Positions 11,756-22,716 of a stretch of DNA of 64,000 bases are shown here, piece after piece. Numbering within the stretch: position 1 is the first letter of the stretch; each line of letters starts with the position of its first letter. Location of the stretch: contig PZJY01000012.1 in assembly GCA_031472005.1 (NCBI GenBank), positions 558,001-622,000 on the forward strand, in the 5' to 3' direction. Under the pieces are notes generated by a model. It was given only the letters and a program-made list of their open reading frames with translations, made no database searches and was not told the origin of the DNA. This DNA is from Tetracladium setigerum. Lineage: Eukaryota; Ascomycota; Leotiomycetes; Helotiales. Made by a program: the position numbers and the translations under genes.

Positions 11756-12895
11756 ATGGCCGGATGTATCCCCTCCCTATTACAAGTCGACTACCACCCC
11801 CTCATCAACCCAGGGACCTCACGTAATAAAGCCATGTCGCTTTCGTTCTCCTCCAGCAAAGAGTTGAATAGCACCCGTAGTCAAATGTCGAGTCAATATA
11901 CCTTTCCTGAAGTATGTGTGCCGTTACCGAGCTTGGACACAAAATACATGCTGTACACTACGTCCGAATTTCCACTCTCGACCTCAGTAATATCAGATAA
12001 CAACGCCGCTTCTCTATTTCCTGTTAATAAAAGGATTCCAACGAATTGGTTTCTCCCAACACCACCTATCAGCCCTCGATCACCAACCTCAAATGGGAAC
12101 TCAATACCTCCCACCCCAACAGCCTTCTTCCGCGCCTTCTCATCATTCATCCCCGAAATCCGCTCGCTCATATATGAGTCGGCTCTTCCACTACCGCGTT
12201 TGGTGCCAATCCAATACAGCTCCTCGAAGCACTTCACATCCCCAGCCAAGATCCCTTCCATGCTTTCAGTATGTAAGGAGTCGAGAGATACAGCACTTAG
12301 GCACTATAGCCTTACATTCGAGGCCTCTGGCTCTTGTCCGTCAACCAGCAAGATATACTTCAATCCGTCCTTGGATATCTTTTACATCCCACAGCCATGC
12401 GAAACAACAGCTGCTTCGCCCCCGAACCTCGCACCATTCTCGCACTTCACAACCACCGTTACGCTCCTATCGCGTTCATCTCTTTTGCAAGTCCGAAGAC
12501 TAGCGGTCCATGAGAGTGTCTTCCTTGGAGTCCCGGGGTGCTGGAATAACAGTGTGATGGTGGAAGATCATCTGCGATGGTTTTGGTGGCACGTTTATGA
12601 TAAATTCCGTGGAGTAGAGGAGGTCACTATCACAGGGTGTGAGAAAACCGTCCTGCAAGAGTTTGGGTTGGAGGACGAGAGAAAGCCTGAGGATGAGGAT
12701 GAAGATGTTGAGATGGGAAATGATGTGGAGGATTCACAAGCAGAACTTCTGTACGGTAAGACTTTATACATTATTGCTTTGAGGACGTATTGGGAACTGA
12801 GGAAGCAGGAACCGGAATGGGTACCACCAAGGTGGCGAGTTTGGGGAGTGAATCAACCAAGAGAGGGTTTTGGTAAAAGACTGAATGGGTGTTGA
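11756..12895 (+). CDS. 2EXR-domain protein
   Basis: A single exon encodes 379 aa from the ATG at 11756; ATGs at 11834 and 11885 are in frame and are possible alternative starts. After a Ser/Thr/Pro-rich 120-residue N-terminus, the segment FSSFIPEIRSLIYESAL matches the 2EXR signature (F..LP.EIR..IW..AL). It is followed by PRLVPIQY and by LSVCKESRDTAL, the usual second block of this fungal family. The C-terminal part has an acidic stretch (EDEDEDVEMG) and a Trp-rich end. 2EXR proteins are abundant in filamentous ascomycetes and have no established biochemical role. Some are F-box-like in position, but no F-box is seen here. Confidence 0.75.
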   Translation: MAGCIPSLLQVDYHPLINPGTSRNKAMSLSFSSSKELNSTRSQMSSQYTFPEVCVPLPSLDTKYMLYTTSEFPLSTSVISDNNAASLFPVNKRIPTNWFLPTPPISPRSPTSNGNSIPPTPTAFFRAFSSFIPEIRSLIYESALPLPRLVPIQYSSSKHFTSPAKIPSMLSVCKESRDTALRHYSLTFEASGSCPSTSKIYFNPSLDIFYIPQPCETTAASPPNLAPFSHFTTTVTLLSRSSLLQVRRLAVHESVFLGVPGCWNNSVMVEDHLRWFWWHVYDKFRGVEEVTITGCEKTVLQEFGLEDERKPEDEDEDVEMGNDVEDSQAELLYGKTLYIIALRTYWELRKQEPEWVPPRWRVWGVNQPREGFGKRLNGC

Positions 12896-13077
12896 GAGAA
12901 TGAGTGAGGATAGTTCAGCTGCGCCAAATCCACCAGAATGTCTCCAGAACTGCTATTTCAGATGCCACGAGGAAACATGTTGCAATCTTAAATACTAAAA
13001 ATTCCTTCTATATGGTCAGCTCAAACATAGCAAGGAAATCCTTCAGGTCACTTCCTAGAAATGAGTACTCCTCCTGG

Positions 13078-13470
13078 CTAAAATATTTCAGTGCTCATTG
13101 CTATCATTAAGATCTGTCTGGTATTTCTCAGTACTCGCAACCGGTATGGGTCACAACCAATCCTGATAATAGCAGGTGTGTAATTGGGTATATAAGATTC
13201 ATCTTCGGGGAGGGATTTTCTCACGAACGTTGGAACTTGGAAATGAGTAAAGTTTAAATATCGGATGAAGATAAAATATGGGTCTATAAAATGGATTTGC
13301 TTGCCGTTACTCGTAAGGTTGAAAGTCAACTGAAGCCATGCGCTAAGAACATCGGGGCTTTCCCCAAATAGGTTTAGTCGCTTTTGTGGCTTTTTTAAAC
13401 CTTGACTATGCCAATCCAACACACTCATTTTTGAACATTCCAGCGCGCGCCATGTCATTAACATAAACAT
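13078..13470 (-). CDS. Hypothetical 130-aa open frame
   Basis: An ATG-initiated open frame of 130 codons lies between the 2EXR gene and the 636-residue protein. No family motif, signal peptide or membrane segment is recognised. The composition is unremarkable, with several aromatic and basic residues. Its length is only moderately above chance for this base composition, so it may be spurious. It is kept because no other feature explains the interval. Confidence 0.22.
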   Translation of the reverse strand: MFMLMTWRALECSKMSVLDWHSQGLKKPQKRLNLFGESPDVLSAWLQLTFNLTSNGKQIHFIDPYFIFIRYLNFTHFQVPTFVRKSLPEDESYIPNYTPAIIRIGCDPYRLRVLRNTRQILMIAMSTEIF

Positions 13471-13634
13471 CTCGCTCAAAAACTAGGTATCTCGCTCAAA
13501 AAGCAAACAGACCAACGATGCAAGCAAAAGCCAAATTCTCAAAGCACCAAACACCTAATCGAACTATTCAATGCAACCTCGATGAGACGCCGTATCAGCG
13601 CCGAAGTAAGCAAGCAGTATGCAGAGGGTATCTC

Positions 13635-15609
13635 TCAAATATCAACAACATCTCGAACTCCCATGGCGCCCTCATCGACTACAATATCTGCTAGAAGATC
13701 GAATCCACTTAGCAGGTTTGGAAGTGACACTGGCCAGTAGGTAATGGCGCCCACGAAGTAGTTCTGGAGACACCATGTGGACGATCCCGTGGTAGGCTCG
13801 TCGATCAACAAGGCAGAAAGGACACTATACCCTGCGGCATCGGCCCAGAAGCCAATCTTGCAAGCACACTCTTCGCAACACTTCTCGCTGAGCGCCCACA
13901 AAGCGACTCGTCGAAGTCCCACACCAAGGCCAGCTGCTCTGCAGGATGTGACTTCCTCAGGCAGGCCACCGATGGCCCGAATTTCCTCCATGCTGCTTTG
14001 GCTCATCAAGGCATCGAACTTGGGCTGACACTTTGTGCAGAGGACTGCAGGCTCAACACCTGGGGTCTCCAAGAGATCAGATACCCTCGAAGGAATGAAG
14101 TAGCTCTCGGTCTTTCGGGGAACAAGGTCCTTGTCCGTCGAGTTTACAGTGCGAGTGAATGAGTCCGCAACATCTTGAGTCAAGTCACAGTCTCTCAGGA
14201 TCAGATCTTTGCCGGCCAGTTCAAGAAGCGCTTTGGACTCTGGATACTTCGAGGCAACAAGTTGACGATGGTATTTGATACACCGCTCCCATGGGCGATA
14301 TCGTGTGTTGTACCCGTTCCAAGATGCGACGACGAGATTAGCATTGTATCCAAAGTAGGGAGCAGGCTTCTCTGGTGAATCTGGAAGTGCGTCAAGGAAT
14401 GATTTGGCCATCGCTTCAACAAAACCGATGGCAAAGCCGGCGTGCACACCCCACTTTGTGATTCCAGCGGCATTCGAATATTGAACCGAATTGATACGGT
14501 TGGAGCAACCGGTGTCAAACAGAAGATCATGGCAAGTCTGGCTCAGCATGCCCACGGTAACGCCAACTCTGCTCAGCTCGTATTGTTCCGCCGTTTCGTA
14601 ACCGAAGGGCACCAATGCGGCACAGTCTGCAATCAACAGGGCTGACCAATCCGATGGCGAGATGTCTTTGGGACCGAGATTAGTTGATCCTTTCTTGTTC
14701 TTGACCCATTGGTTTTGAATCGGACGGACAAAGGTCTGGAAATCGTGACTGATCAATCCTGCAAAGGCTCCAATCTGGAGGTGGCCTTGAGGCTCAATTG
14801 CGAAACGTGCTGCCAACTCGAAGCCAGTCTCAAAGCCACCCTTGGTGAAGGAGACTTCATCGAGGTCATAATCTACCGTACCAAGAAGGTTGATTATGGC
14901 CATGTTCTGGAAGTCCTCCCTTGGTACCATTTTCAACGCTACTCCGAGCCAACCGAATGTGATACATGGACTAAGTCCCTTGGAGTCTTGGGAGTCCTTC
15001 CAACCTGGCCTCTCGAGAACCTTTAGGTATCTAAGTATGGTCAGCATTTTGTGCAAGTATGACAGAATAAGATGTGAGGGGAGCATGCACATACTCTTTA
15101 CTCGCTTTCCATGCATTTCCTCCGGCTGACTTGGGACCAACCCAAGTAATGGAGTTGTAGGTCAACTTGTCACCAATGTGGATTTTCAAGTCCGTTGTTT
15201 TCTTCTTCTGTTCACCTTCCTTGATTCGAGAGTAGATGTCGACAGCAATTTTCATATCCTCAAGGAGGCGGGGGTGCAGGGAAGTATTTGGGATGGCATT
15301 GACCAGAACTTCGTAGGCGAACATCCATCCTTTCGTGACCCAGATATCGCGGATCAAAGCTGATAGGACCTGGTTTTGCTGTTCCTGGGAGAATCCTTTC
15401 AATTCGAGGTCTTTTCCTGTGTGTGTCTTAAAGGCTTTGGCAATTTGATGAGCTTCAGCGATCTTGTCGCTGGACCCGTGAATAGCAGTGGTGAGGACTC
15501 CGAGGCCTTTGCCGTTGATGTTATTGACTTCATATAAACCAAAATCACCGGCTTCCAGTCGGCCAGTGGTGACTTGTGGACTTTCCGGAGTGGACAAGAA
15601 GGAACCCAT
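13635..15609 (-). CDS. Unassigned 636-aa protein, divergent from a P450
   Basis: Two exons (15609-15095 and 15030-13635) join in phase across a 64-bp intron with GTATGT donor and CTTAG acceptor, giving 636 aa from MGSFLSTPE. I do not recognise the family. There is no signal peptide and no clear membrane helix, so it is probably soluble. The N-terminal 200 residues look helical. A central block contains DCAALVPFGYETAEQY and CHDLLFDTGCSNRINSVQY, which has the look of a conserved acidic/Asn active-site helix. The C-terminal third is cysteine-rich (LCTKCQPKF; EKCCEECACK), possibly metal-binding. It is transcribed away from the P450 that starts at 17554, sharing a 1.9-kb intergenic region, which hints at a joint metabolic role. 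A helical enzyme such as a divergent isoprenoid synthase is only a guess. Confidence 0.8.
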
Positions 15610-17553
15610 CTTAGCACTTTCTCATAAACGGGATGATGGCGCCGAAGTTATTCTTTCGCTTCCAGAAAGTATGCTGAGAGTGGTGTCGGGTGGTACGAGT
15701 AGAAGGGGAGGACCTGTCCTTGCGGGGATGAGGCTTCTATCAAGAGAGAACTAGTACAGTACAAGAGGCGTAGAGATAACCTAGGATCAATGCTTGGTGG
15801 GGCCAGTTGGAATTAGGGCGCTGCCATGATCTATTTATCAATATTGTTCACAACCAACAAGTCCAGATAGCGGAGCCCCCAAGACTGACGGGAATTAACT
15901 ACGAGTACGGGCAAGACGAGTCTGCGATTAGAGATGCGGCCAGAAAGAAAAGGTGGCCAATTCTGATAGCCAAAGCAAGTATTTCTTTTCAAGATTTTCC
16001 ACAGAAGCCGGGCTTCCACCACCTGTCTTCCACAAGGGGACCACAACCCAATTGGGAGTCCGAGAGGGATGAATTGAAACCCTGCTATCATTGCCACTTT
16101 CTGCAGCCGAAAAGCTCCACCTGAGGTCATTTGCTTGTCATTTGCGCCATTGGAAACCCTTCCAGTTTTTCCGAAATATCCAGTAGGATGTTTCCGAACA
16201 TAACCGGGCGTCCACTGAGGAAATATGCGGGGGCATATTCCTTGAACCTTGCACCGCGGGCCATAAGAACCACTTTAGTCCTGGGTTCCTGGGAACCGAG
16301 GCAGGTCGTTCGTCCGTTCGTTCATATCAGACGCAGTAAATTTACTAAGTTCAGATATATCAAGACGTACGCCGAGTTAGGTGGGGATGGAGAGTGCTTC
16401 TTATGTACTAGCTCGGGGTTACACACATCTGCATCTTCCGGGGTTGAACTTTGCATTATATTCTGCAGCAATTCAACGTGAATATGCCTACTTTCCATTG
16501 GTCCCAAGTGCGACTATCCCTTGCGTTGGGTGGGCGTTTTGTACAACACACGTTGCAGAGTTGGAACCAATCACCCCACGCTTGATGAGAAGTGCGGCGC
16601 AGAAGTCGGTAGATCCAGGTATGTACAGGTGCGGTACGTACCATTCCTGCGGGTCAAACACTGATATATGCAGTACCTGGAGGTATGTCTTCGCAACTCC
16701 CTATACTGGTCATTTACACATGTTTTAGGTTTTCCAGTACAGTGCCATCCAGTACGAGATTCACATGCATCTACTCCTTACATGCGAAGATGAGGTGAAC
16801 AGTCGCCAGAAAAGCGGTGAGGAATCTTTTATGCCTTGGTATCGACCGGTCCTCCTGCCCTATGTACGCTAGAGCGCATGGAAGTACACATGCAGTAGAA
16901 AGAGTAAGATGATTTGATAGCGCTGACGGAGAAAGTATCTAACGATCATACCATGGCTCGCATGGTTGCAAGCACGCAAAACCGATCCAATGGAAGAAAA
17001 AGCAGAGACTGGCTAGCAGTAAGTGGCTTGAGTCATTCTGGAATACACGACTCAAACCCTAAAGTGAGCGTCTACTGACTTCCTTGGTGACACGTTGAAT
17101 TACATGCCTCCAGAGCAATCGAGGAGCCAAACAAACACAGGCGGCGGCAAAACTCTAACAATTGAAAGGGAAACCGCGGCGAGAGCGGCTATGGACTGAC
17201 AAATTGACAACGCACAACACTAATGCACGAAACTTGTGGATTACGGCCCGTTCCAACAGCGTTCTCACGGATGTCTTGACGACCTGGGAAACAACTCCTC
17301 CCTGGCCATCCTGCGAACTGATAAGACACCTTGGTATCCGGAATATTGGAAACGCCCATCCCAGTCTTCCGTTCACCTGCCCCCCGCCCCGCATTAATAT
17401 AAATCACTTTACATTGTGGAGTGTCTGGCGGCGTCCGCCATCTTCCTCTCGGGGTCTTGGTCATCCAAAGGATTGTCCACAACCTGAGAAGAAACTGGCT
17501 TCCCCATTATCTGATCGGTTTTAACTCTGTCATTATACGGCTAGATCTTCAGT
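15610..17553. promoter_or_regulatory. 1.9-kb divergent intergenic region
   Basis: This stretch separates the start codons of the unassigned 636-aa gene (-) and the P450 (+), so it must contain both promoters. Several TAC/GTA-rich short palindromes occur around 16610-16740. No intact coding region or RNA gene is seen. Confidence 0.5.
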
Positions 17554-19349
17554 ATGGAATCACCGGGCATCTTCGAGATTGGCCTCCTGTTCAGTGGAGG
17601 CTTTGCAGTCTACGGGGTTTTGCTCGCAGTCTATCGTCTCTTCTTTCACCCACTTCGTGCTTTCCCGGGGCCGAAGTTGTCAGCTGCTACCCTATGGTAT
17701 GAATTCTATTACGAGATCATTCAACCTGGGAGCTGGCTCTGGGAGATCCAGAGGTTACATGAGGTATACGGTAAGGAGTGGCTCATCAATACCTGAATAC
17801 CATCAACTGAAAACACACACAGGACCAATTGTCCGCATCAATCCGGATGAAATCCATATCGTCGACCCAGAATTCTACGACACCATCCACGGCTCCTCCA
17901 CTGTGAAAAGAGACAAGTACCCTGCCTTTGTTGTCCTGGCAAATGCCCCTACCTCCTCCTTCGCAACAGTGACCCATGAACTCCACCGTCTCCGCCGCAA
18001 AGGCGTCAACCATCTCTTCTCCAAACTAGCCATCTCAAAATTCGAGCCCGCAATACAAGCCAAGATTGATATTCTCGCCTCTAGATTCACCAAAGCAATT
18101 GAAACGAAGGAGATTATCAAGATTGATACAGCTTACAATGCCCTCGCCATGGATACCATTTGCCAATATGGCTTCTCTCAAGATGACAATTTCCTGATGG
18201 AGCCGGACTTCAAACTCGCTTGGCAAGATACCCTGAAGGGAGCGTCAAGAGCTGGTGGTTTCATCCGGGCTTTCCCTTCTGTTTTGACCCTTCTTAATAT
18301 TTTACCACCGAGCGTAATTGCCTTCCTGGCACCGAGAATGGCGCTGATGGTTGAATGGCAAGTTGCCGCTCGCGAAAGGATAAGACTTGTTCTGGAAGCC
18401 GAGACTCCCACTTCTGTGGAGGAGAAAGCGAAACCAAAGAGTCTGTTTGAGGCGATGAGGGACAGTGATTTACCTGCTCATGAAAAGACACTTCAACGGT
18501 TTGTGGACGAGAGTCAGACTTGGATTGCTGCGGGCACCGAGACGGTAGCAAAGGTGCTCTACACTATTACTTGTCATTTGCTCTCGAGTGAGGAGCAATT
18601 GGACAAGCTGAGGGAGGTCCTGAAGGTTGTTTTGCCGACACCAGATTCACATCTTCCTTGTTCAGCTTTGGAACAGATACCATACCTAGTAGGTCTCTCC
18701 TTTTTATGATGATATCTTCTTTGAAAATTAATCTTGCTCCAGGCTGCAGTCATTTGTGAAGGTCTCCGTCATGCCAACTCCATCACCACGCGTCTCCCCG
18801 CCTTGCTCGCAAGGGAGAACCACAAATGGTCTACAAAGAATGGGCGATCCCTCACGAAGTCAGTTCACCCTAGCCCCCTATATTCCCTCTCCCTCTCAAC
18901 AGACCTCCTTACTAACCAACTTCCACTCTGCAGACTCCAGTCAGCTCATGCGTCTACTTTATCCTTCAAAACCCCACCATCTTCCCCTCGCCCGAAAAAT
19001 TCCTCCCAGAACGATGGATCCTACCAAATGGCGAATTTGACAAGCCATTACTCAAATATCTTGTCAATTTCGGCAAGGGGACGAGACAGTGTATTGGGAT
19101 GAAGTACGTCCGATTCCCTCTCTATAAATCTTGTCGACTGAAGAAGCTAATCTTTTCTTGTTTCCCTGTACTAGTTTGGCATATGCAGAGCTCTACCTGA
19201 CAATTTCATCCATCTTCCGCCGCTTCGAAATGGAGTTGGTGGACACTACTATCGAGGATGTGAAGACGGTGCATGACTTCTTCGTTAGTGCACCGGGATT
19301 GAACAGTCATGGGGTGAAGGTTAGAATTACAGGCGAGATATCGGAGTGA
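17554..19349 (+). CDS. Cytochrome P450, minus-one frameshift in exon 3
   Basis: Five exons (17554-17770, 17823-18688, 18743-18858, 18934-19103, 19175-19349) have clean GT/AG borders. Exon 3 is 116 nt, but the flanking phases require 117. The frame breaks at the CCCC run at 18796-18799; one extra C restores RLPRLARKGEPQ and a 514-aa enzyme. Features: an N-terminal membrane anchor, the proline hinge FHPLRAFPGP, the I-helix AAGTETV, the K-helix EGLR (ExxR), a PERW motif and the heme loop FGKGTRQCIG with its Cys ligand. The family oxidises hydrophobic substrates at the ER using a P450 reductase. The overall look is that of secondary-metabolism P450s of the trichodiene-oxygenase type, but the substrate is unknown. 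The gene may be intact, with an assembly error, or a fresh pseudogene. Confidence 0.88.
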
Positions 19350-19984
19350 GGAAGACACCTCTCTACATATATCTCATTTAGAATCATGGTATATTTAGAA
19401 CTATAGTATACATATGGGCGTCGAAGCGGAACAAAAAGCGTTGGGTTTACAGTTAGATTGCCAGATTTTTTTTAATGATATTCTTAGATATTCCTAGATC
19501 TGTTTTTCATTCCATGTATCTATCATGTGACGTGAGTGAATGGACCTTTTGCTTTGTGAAGGGCGTGATGCCTTGGTGAAAGGGGTAGGTGATGCAGCGA
19601 AGAAAACCGGCCGTACGGAGCGATTGCGTAAGATTTCCCTTATTCGCGTGGCACTGGGGATAATTTGCTTTTTGAATTCTTCCAATACTAAGTCGACCTT
19701 GGGGATGTAACCATGTAAGGAGAAGTCCGCATGATGTGGATTCATTCTGGAATCTGAACACATCACCTTCCTCGTCATTTGATTCCAAGAATACTTTTCT
19801 CACATCTGAATACTCGATAAAACTACACATCATATTTTTTTCTCTTCCACCATAATTGCCGACATCCTGGAAAAAAGAAAAAGAAATTAGAAAACGATCA
19901 AGTTCACCGCCAGAAACCGCAAAAAGAAAACAAAAGAGGAGAGAAGAACCGAATGCCCGGAAACCACCAACCCCATGACCCCAT
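19350..19984. other. 3' flank of the P450
   Basis: AT-rich sequence following the P450 stop codon. No gene is supported. A-rich tracts near 19865-19940 lead into the repeat block downstream. Confidence 0.5.
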
Positions 19985-20570
19985 CATGACCCAGAGACCA
20001 AACACTGCAGAACTGCAGATATATTTGTTTTCCAAAAGCTTATTTCAATATCCAGAATCTGCACCTCCATCATTTTGCAGGATAATGAAAAAAGAAAACA
20101 AAAAGAAAACCCGAACTAATGCAGCATCAAAAGATCTAGAAGCTGGCGTAGAACCACAACGCCTTGCAGATCACAGACATATATTTCTTTTCTCAAGAGA
20201 GCTCCACTCTAATTTTTGCAAGACAGTAGTAATAAAAACAAAAAAAAACAGAACTAAATTGAAGGAGGCTGCAGATACGTCTGCTCTCGAAAAAGCTTAT
20301 TTGATATCAAAAAGATGAATTCAAAATTGCGAGACAACACTAGTAAACAGAAGAAGTAATCCAAAACTAGTAGTTAAAGATCTAGAAGGCGACTCGGAAT
20401 TAAAAATTTGCAGACTGCAGATGTACTTGTTTTGAGGAACTGCATAATACATTGCAAGACAAAATCAAAAGAAATCGCAACTAATAATCAAAAGATCTAG
20501 AAGCCACTTGGAAAAATAAACACTCGCAGACTGCAGTGCAACCATCCTTGTTTTCAAAAAGTGTAATGCT
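19985..20570. repeat. Degenerate tandem repeat block beside 5S rRNA
   Basis: A composite unit of roughly 110-150 bp recurs four to five times with heavy divergence. Landmarks are GCAGACTGCAGAT followed by a TTGTTTTC-like string, a CAAGACA stretch, AAAAGAAA...GAACTAAT, and AAAGATCTAGAAG. The AAAGATCTAGAAG landmark is clear near 20128, 20378 and 20490. The GCAGA-start landmark occurs near 20010, 20165, 20270, 20412 and 20527. The block is A-rich and non-coding. A short open frame across it (19953-20318) is explained by the repeat composition. Confidence 0.7.
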
Positions 20571-20740
20571 CAAGATATAAGAAAAATCCCCGCGACTTTA
20601 GCACCGGCCAGGTCCGAAGGGCAAGTCTGACCTTTGAAACCGCCCTTCTTAGTTTGGCAAGATATAAAAAGAAAAAAGAAGAAAACTTGATTTTATACCA
20701 AACGAGCAAAGTGCCAGAATCAAATCTGTAAAATTGAAGC

Positions 20741-20757
20741 AAAAAAATTGCAAAAAA
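20741..20757 (-). terminator. Pol III terminator of the 5S gene
   Basis: On the minus strand, directly downstream of the 5S 3' end, there are two T-runs (six and seven T) separated by GCAA. This is the normal RNA polymerase III stop signal. Confidence 0.75.
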
Positions 20758-20759
20758 TT

Positions 20760-20878
20760 ACATACAACAGCAGGGATTCGCTGGTGGTCACCCACCCAAC
20801 TACTAATCTACCGATTTGAGGCTTGTGTATGGCAGAGCGGACGGGATGCCCAATTCTCCTCAATCTATGGTCGTATGT
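20760..20878 (-). rRNA. 5S ribosomal RNA (dispersed copy)
   Basis: The minus strand begins ACATACGACCATAG and carries ATCCCGTCCGCTCT, then TTAGTAGTTGGGTGGGTGAC and CAGCGAATCCC, and ends TGTTGTATGT, the conserved blocks of ascomycete 5S rRNA. The two ends pair (ACATAC with GTATGT). The length is 119 nt, as expected. In Pezizomycotina, 5S genes are typically scattered singly, outside the rDNA array, and transcribed by RNA polymerase III from internal promoter elements. A few mid-molecule positions look unusual (the arm around TGCCATACACAAGCC), so it could be a variant or an ageing copy. Confidence 0.9.
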
Positions 20879-21371
20879 GACGGTGATCTCTCTATTCTGA
20901 TATCATATTGTGCAATTGTTGAGGTTGTGTATTTGTGACAGAGATGGCTTGGCGCTTCGTCGGTGGCAGATGGCAGATCGAAGGCGGTCAGACCTCGACA
21001 CTCAACCACCCCTCGCACTCTTTCTTGTGAACTCTTCCTCAAGGGAAAACAACGACAACGACAACGACCAGAAAGTCGTCCGGTAATTTCATCGAAAACT
21101 GTGTCAATTCTCACATCTATAACTGGGAAATAGTACAGTTTAAGTAAAACGAAGACCTGCGATTATGGAGGAGGGCCTTCAAGCAGCGCCTTGCATGCAG
21201 GTAACGGCGCCTCGAGGGCCAAGGCCCAGAAGGCTGCAACGAGGAAACATGCGAGATGCTTCCTTTACTTCGCCTCACGTCGCAGCATTTGACTGACCTC
21301 GTTCACGTATTCATGGTCGTTAATCTCCACACTACTCCTGTTATTTAGCTCACTGGCTTCAACCTCTCAAG
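20879..21371. other. Intergenic upstream of the 21-kb membrane protein
   Basis: No gene is supported. It includes a short CGACAACGA-type tandem stretch near 21055-21070. The right end is the presumed promoter of the plus-strand gene starting near 21372. Confidence 0.5.
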
Positions 21372-22716
21372 ATGGATCTGGGTCGACGTCATGTACGATC
21401 AAATCAGCTGGCAAACTATACCGGTACATCCCACTTCCCTTGACTAGCTTAGGTGCCTAGTAGCTAGGTACATACCTAGGTAACGTTTGGATACTTGCTC
21501 ATCACCTACCTCATTACTTCTAGTTCCCGGCGAAATCGGTGAAATCAGAGAAGTCAACGAAGTCAGCGAACCTGCCGTACGGGAGTCTGAGGAAGACCTG
21601 ATAAGGAGGTACCTCATTCCCTTGTGTCAAAATTGCGTGAGCTTGATGATGTCTTTCTGGAGGCGTGTTACATGGGATCGGTCATGTTGCGCGAAGACAA
21701 AGGATTTACCATGACAGATACTCTGTACAGGGACCTAGAAAACATCAGCAAAGATAGCAAGTATGAATGGATCGATACAGACGGAGGAGGAAGAACATTC
21801 GTTCCGGTGGATGCGTCGAGATATCTTGCAAAATTTGACATCCACAAAATCTGGAGATACGGGATAGAATGTCTGGAACTGAAGCAGCAGACAGCCCCTT
21901 GGGGAAACCCTGTTCGCCCGATCAGGTGCTCCAAGGGTGTGACTACATACGTGAATATGTTGCCTGATCTCATCATTCGAGCGGCCGAGAAAAACTTGTT
22001 CTCCTATGAACAATTCGAAATACTAAGGTCAAAAACGAACCTTCTCGACAGGTATCTAGGCAATGATGCTCAGCTGTTCAATGATGTCGCTCCCTTTCTT
22101 GGAAAAGAACTAGATAGGCGTTGGTAAGTTTTCTTTGGTTGAAACTGCCTTCCTTTGCCAACTCTCGTCAGGCCAGCGACAATAGCCCAGCCCGAGCCTT
22201 TTGATAATGGTAGAAGCCATACACAGCGCCCTACTTACACCGGGATTTCGAGTCATCTCAAGACTGTGAGCACCCACCTTCAAGCCAAAATTCACATATA
22301 TGGTATCATCAAACTGATATAAAATTATCTAGTACTCGTCAACTACAGCAATCATCTTTATATTGCCACTTTGTAGCGCTGTCACAATGGCAATTGCGTT
22401 CACCAAGTCTCTCGCAACCTCTGGCCATTCATCAGATGCAGAATTCTTCAGTCTCATTTCAAGCATGTTGCTACAGCTTCTTGGACTTGCGGTTATGATC
22501 TTGCCTGTTGTGCGAAACAAGGCCGTCATAGGCACTCGATCACAATCGGGTATGCTTTGGGTTCTTGGGATCGGGATAGTAGCTTCAGTCGTGGCAGTTC
22601 CGATGTACTTGATATGTCCAACAGGCTGGAGCAACTTGATAGCTTTTGTGGGTGGTGCTGCGCAGGCATTAGCCATGCTCCAGCAAGCAGTAATGGTGCT
22701 GCAGATGGGGTCTTGA
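21372..22716 (+). CDS. Unknown protein with C-terminal membrane helices, frameshifted
   Basis: The model uses exons 21372-21423, 21524-22123, 22172-22265 and 22333-22716 with introns of 100, 48 and 67 bp. The last two introns are well supported by phase and by GTAAGT/TCAG and GTGAGC/CTAG borders. The 5' part is less certain: the upstream frame (EIREVNEVSEPAV...) joins the main frame only if one base is added near CATTCCCTTG at 21615-21624. With it, the total is exactly 376 codons. The central region (ECLELKQQ, DLIIRAAEKNLFSYEQFEILR) looks soluble. The last 128 residues contain three or four hydrophobic helices ending MVLQMGS. No family is recognised. The 100-bp first intron contains a CTAGGTACATACCTAGGTA palindrome. 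Confidence 0.55.

Noticed and set aside
13635..19349. Calling the 636-aa protein plus P450 a terpene cluster
   Set aside because: No standard DDxxD or NSE metal-binding motif is visible; the idea is left as a testable guess only.
20860..21114. Minus-strand open frame next to the 5S gene
   Set aside because: It overlaps the 5S gene end and has no family features; treated as chance.
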